10,772 nucleotides of DNA, from the NCBI GenBank assembly GCA_964429195.1, contig CAYSBC010000057.1:1-10772 (forward strand), read 5' to 3'. The notes below the pieces were generated by a model. The model had not been told where the DNA came from and made no database searches. It saw only the letters and a program-made list of their open reading frames with translations. Of this stretch, positions 5,614-10,772 are shown piece by piece. The position numbers and the translations under genes are program-made. Each line of letters opens with the position of its first letter. Within the stretch, counting starts at the first letter, position 1. This stretch comes from JBBAFM01 sp041655415. GTDB lineage: Bacteria; Bacillota; Clostridia; Peptostreptococcales; JAAYPU01.

Positions 5614-6705
5614 ATGAAATTAGGAATCGTGGGTTTACCCAATGTAGGTAAAAGTACACTTTTTAATGCTATAACAAGAGCCGGAGCCGAATCAGCCAAC
5701 TATCCTTTTTGTACCATCGAACCCAATGTGGGTACTGTGGCTGTTCCCGATGAAAGGTTAATTGTATTAGATAAAATGTATGAATCAAAGAAAATTGTTC
5801 CTACGGCTATTGAGTTTTACGACATAGCCGGATTGGTCAAAGGGGCCAGCCAGGGTGAGGGACTTGGAAATAAATTTTTATCTCATATCAGGGAGGTGGC
5901 TGCTATTGTCCATGTCGTGAGATGCTTTGATGATGACAATATCACCCATGTCAGCGGACGTGTTTCACCTCGACAGGATATTGAAACAATCAATACAGAG
6001 CTCATTATTTCGGATCTAGAAATTATTGATAGGCGACTACCCAGACTACAAAAAATGGCCAAGGCCGATAAAGCCATTCAAAATGAAATCAACTTTCTCG
6101 AAGAGTTAAAGGAACTGCTCAATTCAGGTAAATCCGCCAGAACTATGGAATTTGCCGAGCAAGAAGAGGAATATTTGAAAGAAATCAGCCTTTTATCTCT
6201 CAAACCGGTTATCTATGTGGCCAACGTGGCTGAGAATGATCTCATGGACATTGAGGCTAATCCTTATGTGAAGGAAGTAGAGGCTATCGCTCTAGAGGAA
6301 AAGGCAGAAGTGGTGACAATTTGTGCCAATATTGAATGTGAAATCTCTGAACTGGATGAAGATGAAAAGATGATGTTTTTGGAAGACTTAGGACTTGCGG
6401 AATCCGGTCTTGATAAATTGGTTAAGGCCAGCTACAAGCTTTTAGGACTCATCAGCTTTTTAACGGCAGGAAAACCTGAAGTGAGGGCTTGGACCATCAC
6501 CAAGGGTACCACAGCGGTAAAGGCTGCCGGTAAAATCCATTCGGATATTGAAAGAGGATTTATCCGAGCAGAGGTTATCCATTATGATGATTTGGTGGCC
6601 TGCGGTGGTTTGGTAAAAGCCAAGGAAAAAGGACTATTGCGTCTAGAAGGAAAAGACTATGTCATGAAGGACGGAGACGTTGTTCACTTTAGGTTTAATG
6701 TGTAA
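5614..6705 (+). CDS. ychF: Redox-responsive ribosome-binding ATPase YchF (OLA1 family)
   Basis: YchF is an Obg-family P-loop protein that hydrolyses ATP rather than GTP and binds ribosomes; in E. coli it is linked to stress responses and translation start choice. At 363 residues it is full length. Visible are the P-loop GLPNVGKST (7-15), the G2 region NYPFCTIEPN (29-38), and G3 DIAGLVKGAS (70-79) with the hydrophobic Leu that replaces the catalytic Gln of Ras-type GTPases. The G4 position reads NVAE (204-207) instead of NKxD, the known basis of ATP preference. A helical region spans about 130-195, and a C-terminal TGS domain covers about 281-363. An AAAGGATG site precedes the ATG by about ten bases. 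The gene is monocistronic: it has its own strong promoter, a terminator right after it, and convergent nifJ beyond. Confidence 0.98.
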   Translation: MKLGIVGLPNVGKSTLFNAITRAGAESANYPFCTIEPNVGTVAVPDERLIVLDKMYESKKIVPTAIEFYDIAGLVKGASQGEGLGNKFLSHIREVAAIVHVVRCFDDDNITHVSGRVSPRQDIETINTELIISDLEIIDRRLPRLQKMAKADKAIQNEINFLEELKELLNSGKSARTMEFAEQEEEYLKEISLLSLKPVIYVANVAENDLMDIEANPYVKEVEAIALEEKAEVVTICANIECEISELDEDEKMMFLEDLGLAESGLDKLVKASYKLLGLISFLTAGKPEVRAWTITKGTTAVKAAGKIHSDIERGFIRAEVIHYDDLVACGGLVKAKEKGLLRLEGKDYVMKDGDVVHFRFNV

Positions 6706-6721
6706 TAAGATAAACAGAATT

Positions 6722-6771
6722 CCCCTTATACCGGCGCTTACTTTAAACACACCAGCATAAGGGGCTTTTTT
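6722..6771 (+). terminator. Intrinsic terminator of ychF
   Basis: CCCCTTAT (6722-6729) pairs perfectly with ATAAGGGG (6757-6764) around a 27-base loop, and CTTTTTT follows at 6765-6771. It lies 17 bases after the ychF stop codon. On the other strand the hairpin is not followed by a T run, so it is a weak candidate for ending nifJ, which has no other clear terminator. Confidence 0.82.
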
Positions 6772-6865
6772 ATACCACCGAAGTCACCGAACATAGCATT
6801 TATCTTCTCTGCTTCAATCTGTCTCGAATTTAAGCCAATCTATTTTTAAAATCCTATGGAGGTGA

Positions 6866-9800
6866 TTATGCAAGATCCGCTAGTTTTCTATAGGTTCCAT
6901 ATTTTTCTTTCGCCGCTTTCTCAGCTTCTTTAAACAAGATGGCAGCTTCTTCCGGGAAAGTTCTTTCAAGGGAAGAATAGCGTACTTGTCCCATTAAAAA
7001 TTCCCTGAAGTCAGCTTTTGGCTCCTTGGAATCGAGGATAAATGGATTCTTTCCTTCTTCCTTGAGCAGTGGGTTGTATCTGTAAAGATGCCAGTAACCG
7101 GCTTCGACAGCCCTTTTGGTTTCAAGCTGTGTGCATCCCATTCCCGATTTAGCACCGTGGGCAATACAAGGAGCATAAGCAACGATAAGAGAAGGGCCCG
7201 GATAGCTCTCTGCTTCGGCAATAACCTTTAACAGTTGGCTTTGGCTTGCACCCATAGCAACCTGAGCAACATAAACGTAGCCGTAGCTCATGAAGATAAG
7301 TCCTAAATCTTTTTTCCTGACTTTCTTTCCGGAAGCTGCAAATTGAGCTACCGCGCCAATAGGCGTTGCTTTCGAGGATTGACCTCCTGTGTTGGAGTAA
7401 ACCTCTGTGTCAAATACGATGACATTCACATCTTCTCCTGAGGAAAGAACATGATCTAAGCCGCCAAATCCAATATCGTAGGCCCATCCATCCCCTCCGT
7501 ACATCCACATGGACTTTCTAACCAAATGCTCTTTGTTGGAAAGAATTTCATTCTTTAATGTTTTCCCATTGCCGGAAAGCTCAGTGTTTTGGAGTGCTTC
7601 AATTACCTTCTTGCTAACATCTTTCGTTTTTTGGCTGTCATTGATATTCTCAATCCAATCCTTTAAAGCCTTCTTCAGTACTTCATTTTCTGTTAGGGTT
7701 GATAGTTCCTCCATTTTTAACCTTAGATTTTCTCTTTGTTGCTTCATAGAAAGACACATACCTAAGCTGAACTCTGCATTGTTCTCAAATAAGGAATTGG
7801 ACCATGCAGGACCATACCCTTCCTTATCTGTAGTATAAGGTACTGAAGGCATAGCCGCACCCCAGGCCTGAGAACAACCTGTTCCATTGGCAATAATCAT
7901 TCTATCTCCGTAAAGCTGGGTGACCAGCTTGGCATAAGGTGTTTCACCGCAGCCTGCACAGGCACCTGAAAATTCAAGATAAGGTTGCTCGAACTGACTC
8001 CCCTTGACTGTTGTCATACTCAAAGGATTTTCTTTTTTCGATAGTTTTAATGCATAATACCAATAATCCATTTCATGAAGGGTCTCATTAAGCGGCTTCA
8101 TCACAAGAGCTTTTTGTTTTGCCGGGCAAACCTGAACACAACTGCCACAGCCTGTACAATCCAGCACATCAATCTGTAATCTGTAATTGTATTTTTCCAG
8201 TCCCTTTCCAACGGCTTTTTTTACCTCAAGACCTTCTGGGGCATTCTCTGTTTCATCTTCATTCAGAAGAAAGGGGCGAATCGTTGCATGAGGGCAAACA
8301 TAGGAGCATTGGTTACACTGGGTACAATTTTCAGGTATCCAGATAGGTACTTCTGTTGCAATACCTCTTTTTTCATAGGCTGATGTTCCAAAAGGCAATG
8401 TCCCATCTTCCCTTCCGATAAAAGTGCTAACAGGAAGAAAATCACCCTTTTGCATCGTAGAAGGAATCAAAATATTTTTGATAAAGCCAGGAACCTCTGC
8501 TTCAACCTTTTCTTGAGTATCTACAGCTTCTGCCCATTCTGCAGGAACCCTGAATTCCTTTAAATCTTCTAAGCCTTTATCGACAGCAGCATAGTTCATT
8601 TTAATAACTTTGTCGCCTTTTTTTAAGTAGGTATCATGAATCGTCTTTTTCATATAGTCTACAGCTTCCTCAACAGGTATAATGTTGGCCAGTTTAAAGA
8701 AGGCGGCTTGCAAGACTGTATTTGTTCTGCTTCCGAGGCCCAGTTCTTTTGCGGCACTTGTTGCATCGATTGTGTAGAATTTAATGCCGTGTTTTGCCAT
8801 ATAGCGCTTCATCGAAGCAGGTAGGTTTTTCTCGATTTCTTCTTCAGTCCAAGTACAATTCAAGAGGAAGGTACCCTTATCTTTAAGGTCCGATATAATC
8901 TCATATTTATCCAAATAGGATTGGTTGTGGCAAGCGATAAAATTAGCCTTTTTTACAAGGTAGCTGGATCTTATCGGGTGTTTGCCAAATCGGAGGTGAG
9001 ATTTGGTCACTCCGCCGAATTTTTTGGTATCATATTCAAAATAAGCTTGGGTATAGAGGTTTGTATTGTCACCGATAATTTTGATGGAATTTTTATTGGC
9101 TCCAACAGTCCCGTCAGAACCTAATCCCCAGAATTTACAGCTGACAGTTCCCTCAGGTACAATATCGATTTCTTCCCCATAGTCTAAAGAAAGATGGGTC
9201 ACGTCATCGACAATACCGATGGTAAAGTTATTTTTAGGGTTTTCTTCCTTTAAATTATCCAACACGGCTACAATTTGAGCAGGTGTGGTATCCTTGGAAG
9301 AAAGTCCGTATCTTCCGCCATAGATTTCCGGTTTGTTATCAATGTCAATATAGGCCGTGCAAACATCTTCATACAAAGGCTCGCCGATGGCTCCCAGTTC
9401 CTTTGTTCTATCAAGAACGGCTATTCTCTTCACCGTCTTAGGAACAGCCTTTAGCAAATGCTTCACTGAAAAAGGTCTATAGAGATGTACCTGAACAAAG
9501 CCAACCTTTTCACCTTGTTTTGTCAGATGGTCGATTGTCTCTTCAATCGGTCCGCTGACAGAGCCCATGGCAATAATGATTCTTTCTGCGTCCGGGGCAC
9601 CGTAATAATTGAAGAGCTTATAGTTTCTTCCTGTCAGCTTATTAATTTCTTCCATATATTCTTCGACTATTGCCGGTACTTTTTCATAAAACCTGTTGTT
9701 GGCTTCCCTTACCTGAAAGTAAACATCCGGATTTTGAACAGAGCTTCGAAGGACCGGTCTCTCCGGGTTAAGGGAGTTTTTCCTAAAGGCTTTAAGGGCA

Positions 9801-10393
9801 TCTCTATCCAAAAGCTTTGCCAGATTACCATACTCTATGCATTCAATTTTTTGAATCTCATGAGAAGTTCTAAAACCATCGAAAAAATGCATAAAAGGAA
9901 CCCGGCTCTTAATAGCACTAAGATGAGCTATTGCAGCTAGGTCCATAACTTCTTGTACACTGGATGTGGAAAACATGGCAAATCCTGTCTGGCGACAGCT
10001 CATAACATCGGAGTGATCCCCAAAGATAGAAAACGCATGGGTTCCGACAGTCCGCGAACTCACATGCAAAACGCCGGGATGCAGTTGTCCGGAAATTCTA
10101 TACAATGTCGGTATCATGAGCAATAGCCCTTGAGAAGAAGTATAAGAGGTAGCAAGAGCACCTGTTTCCAAGGCTCCATGGACAGCTCCTATGGCTCCGG
10201 CTTCGGATTGCATTTCTATTAATTTTACAGTTTGTCCAAAAATATTCTTTTTACCTTTTGCCGACCATTCGTCAACATGCTCTGCCATGGGTGATGACGG
10301 AGTGATTGGGTATATGGCAGCAACTTCTGTAAAGGCATAAGAGATATAGGCTGCAGCCTCGTTGCCATCCATTGTCTTCATCAGTTTATCCAT
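6866..10393 (-). CDS. nifJ: Pyruvate:ferredoxin (flavodoxin) oxidoreductase, single-chain
   Basis: This cytoplasmic enzyme converts pyruvate and CoA to acetyl-CoA and CO2 while reducing ferredoxin, the main electron source for hydrogenase and other clostridial redox enzymes. At 1175 residues it matches the homodimeric single-chain form. Domain order is as expected. The N-terminal pyruvate/TPP domain has YPITPSSPMAEHVD (28-41; Thr31), Glu64 in EMQSEAGA, and Arg114. The middle transketolase-like and gamma-type domains follow. A two-cluster ferredoxin domain has Cys690/693/696/700 and Cys746/749/752/756. The C-terminal TPP domain has GGDGWAYD (966-973) and NTGGQ (1001-1005). The proximal cluster ligands are Cys812, 815, 840 and 1076. 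All key residues are present, so it should be active. GGGAGGA lies seven bases before the ATG. It stands alone, converging on ychF. Confidence 0.98.
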   Translation of the reverse strand: MDKLMKTMDGNEAAAYISYAFTEVAAIYPITPSSPMAEHVDEWSAKGKKNIFGQTVKLIEMQSEAGAIGAVHGALETGALATSYTSSQGLLLMIPTLYRISGQLHPGVLHVSSRTVGTHAFSIFGDHSDVMSCRQTGFAMFSTSSVQEVMDLAAIAHLSAIKSRVPFMHFFDGFRTSHEIQKIECIEYGNLAKLLDRDALKAFRKNSLNPERPVLRSSVQNPDVYFQVREANNRFYEKVPAIVEEYMEEINKLTGRNYKLFNYYGAPDAERIIIAMGSVSGPIEETIDHLTKQGEKVGFVQVHLYRPFSVKHLLKAVPKTVKRIAVLDRTKELGAIGEPLYEDVCTAYIDIDNKPEIYGGRYGLSSKDTTPAQIVAVLDNLKEENPKNNFTIGIVDDVTHLSLDYGEEIDIVPEGTVSCKFWGLGSDGTVGANKNSIKIIGDNTNLYTQAYFEYDTKKFGGVTKSHLRFGKHPIRSSYLVKKANFIACHNQSYLDKYEIISDLKDKGTFLLNCTWTEEEIEKNLPASMKRYMAKHGIKFYTIDATSAAKELGLGSRTNTVLQAAFFKLANIIPVEEAVDYMKKTIHDTYLKKGDKVIKMNYAAVDKGLEDLKEFRVPAEWAEAVDTQEKVEAEVPGFIKNILIPSTMQKGDFLPVSTFIGREDGTLPFGTSAYEKRGIATEVPIWIPENCTQCNQCSYVCPHATIRPFLLNEDETENAPEGLEVKKAVGKGLEKYNYRLQIDVLDCTGCGSCVQVCPAKQKALVMKPLNETLHEMDYWYYALKLSKKENPLSMTTVKGSQFEQPYLEFSGACAGCGETPYAKLVTQLYGDRMIIANGTGCSQAWGAAMPSVPYTTDKEGYGPAWSNSLFENNAEFSLGMCLSMKQQRENLRLKMEELSTLTENEVLKKALKDWIENINDSQKTKDVSKKVIEALQNTELSGNGKTLKNEILSNKEHLVRKSMWMYGGDGWAYDIGFGGLDHVLSSGEDVNVIVFDTEVYSNTGGQSSKATPIGAVAQFAASGKKVRKKDLGLIFMSYGYVYVAQVAMGASQSQLLKVIAEAESYPGPSLIVAYAPCIAHGAKSGMGCTQLETKRAVEAGYWHLYRYNPLLKEEGKNPFILDSKEPKADFREFLMGQVRYSSLERTFPEEAAILFKEAEKAAKEKYGTYRKLADLA

Positions 10394-10408
10394 TAAAATG
10401 TCCTCCCT

Positions 10409-10428
10409 AATCTATATCAATCTATATC
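10409..10428 (-). repeat. Perfect 10-bp tandem repeat in the nifJ leader
   Basis: GATATAGATT occurs twice in tandem on the minus strand, ending two bases before the GGGAGGA ribosome binding site. It is in the untranslated leader, about 50-70 bases after the predicted transcription start. A slippage duplication or a repeated regulator/RNA-binding site are both possible. Confidence 0.75.
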
Positions 10429-10486
10429 TATAAAAATAAGCGTTACTTACAGTCAAAGATCACATTTCTCTATGACACTAAAATTT

Positions 10487-10516
10487 ATTATAGCATAAGA
10501 TTTTTTAATGAGTCAA
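10487..10516 (-). promoter_or_regulatory. nifJ promoter with extended -10
   Basis: On the minus strand TTGACT (10516-10511) is followed after 18 bases by TATAAT (10492-10487), preceded by TGC, which makes an extended -10 (TGCTATAAT). The leader to the ATG at 10393 is about 87 bases. An 11-bp palindrome, GTCAACTTGAC (10512-10522), covers the -35 and could be an operator. Confidence 0.75.
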
Positions 10517-10522
10517 CTTGAC

Positions 10523-10628
10523 AGCATAATGGCCAAGAACAACGGGAAAAATCTAAAATCGAGATAATTAATAAAATTAACATTCCCCGATAGTTAAAGT
10601 TTCTTCCGGTCGCTATCGGTCGCTAAAA
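10523..10628. other. Non-coding spacer between the nifJ promoter and repeat copy 2
   Basis: No gene or promoter is seen. CCGATAG (10587-10593) and CTATCGG (10613-10619) form a 7-bp inverted repeat. CGGTCGCTAT (10607-10616) is directly repeated as CGGTCGCTAA (10617-10626), matching at 9 of 10 positions. This small duplication abuts the inverted-end element. Confidence 0.5.
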
Positions 10629-10757
10629 TGAGCAAAATATGGAGTTATGTGTGGAAAAAATGCATAAAAATACAATTATTTCCTTATATTGTATGAATAT
10701 CGTGCATAATCGCTTAAAAGCTGCAATAAATCCACACATAAGTCGAGATTTTGCTCA
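10629..10757 (+). repeat. MITE-like palindromic-ended repeat, copy 2
   Basis: The 27-bp ends (10629-10655 and 10731-10757) pair at 24 of 27 positions, starting TGAGCAAAAT and ending ATTTTGCTCA, around a 75-bp AT-rich centre. It is the relative of copy 1 at 3329-3439 but in the opposite orientation, and about 18 bp longer. The extra length is mostly near CGCTTAAAAGCTGC. The inner stems recur: ATGCAT (10660-10665) with GTGCAT (10702-10707), and ATACAA (10670-10675) with TTGTAT (10689-10694). It lies upstream of nifJ, outside its promoter. No target duplication or coding capacity is visible. Confidence 0.8.
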
Positions 10758-10772
10758 CCAAACTCCGAATTA

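Noticed and set aside
8921..9940. Open frames on the plus strand across nifJ
   Set aside because: They are antisense shadows of a long, fully conserved gene, with no ribosome binding sites or recognisable domains.
10518..10523. Plus-strand TTGACA upstream of repeat copy 2 as a promoter driving the element
   Set aside because: No -10-like hexamer lies at 16-18 bases. The match is a by-product of the palindrome over the nifJ -35.

Overview
The window looks like a stretch of chromosome from an anaerobic, Gram-positive, low- to mid-GC member of the Clostridia. The evidence is a Firmicute-style division and cell-wall cluster (mraZ, rsmH, ftsL, a class B penicillin-binding protein), a large single-chain pyruvate:ferredoxin oxidoreductase, AGGAGG-type ribosome binding sites, and promoters close to TTGACA/TATAAT. 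I cannot name the species. No tRNA, rRNA, CRISPR array, phage gene or intact transposase is visible. A run of exactly 100 N (3075-3174) marks a scaffold join, so this is a draft assembly or a MAG.

Layout. Positions 1-3054 (minus strand) hold the start of the dcw cluster, reading leftwards: mraZ, rsmH, ftsL, then a transpeptidase cut off by the left edge. The genes are 19-24 bases apart and form an operon. The mraZ control region lies partly inside the N gap. Positions 3175-3578 carry no intact gene. They contain a 111-bp repeat with perfect 23-bp inverted ends, a short direct-repeat zone, and what looks like the decayed 3' end of a WYL-domain regulator (plus strand). Positions 3579-5368 (minus) hold lgt followed by a membrane acyltransferase, probably one transcription unit. 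A divergent promoter region (5369-5613) separates lgt from ychF (5614-6705, plus), which ends at a clear intrinsic terminator. nifJ (6866-10393, minus) converges on ychF and has its own promoter and a leader with a 10-bp tandem repeat. A second copy of the inverted-end repeat sits at 10629-10757, in the opposite orientation to the first.

How the genes work together. The left part makes the septal peptidoglycan machinery and its regulator. Lgt starts lipoprotein maturation, and the acyltransferase probably modifies an envelope sugar or polymer. YchF is a ribosome-associated ATPase. NifJ links pyruvate to acetyl-CoA and reduced ferredoxin, the centre of clostridial energy metabolism.

The genes themselves are ordinary. 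The parts most worth a second look are non-coding: the pair of related palindromic-ended elements, whose inner stems keep pairing in both copies, and the degraded WYL gene end beside one of them. I see no convincing new multi-gene system here.
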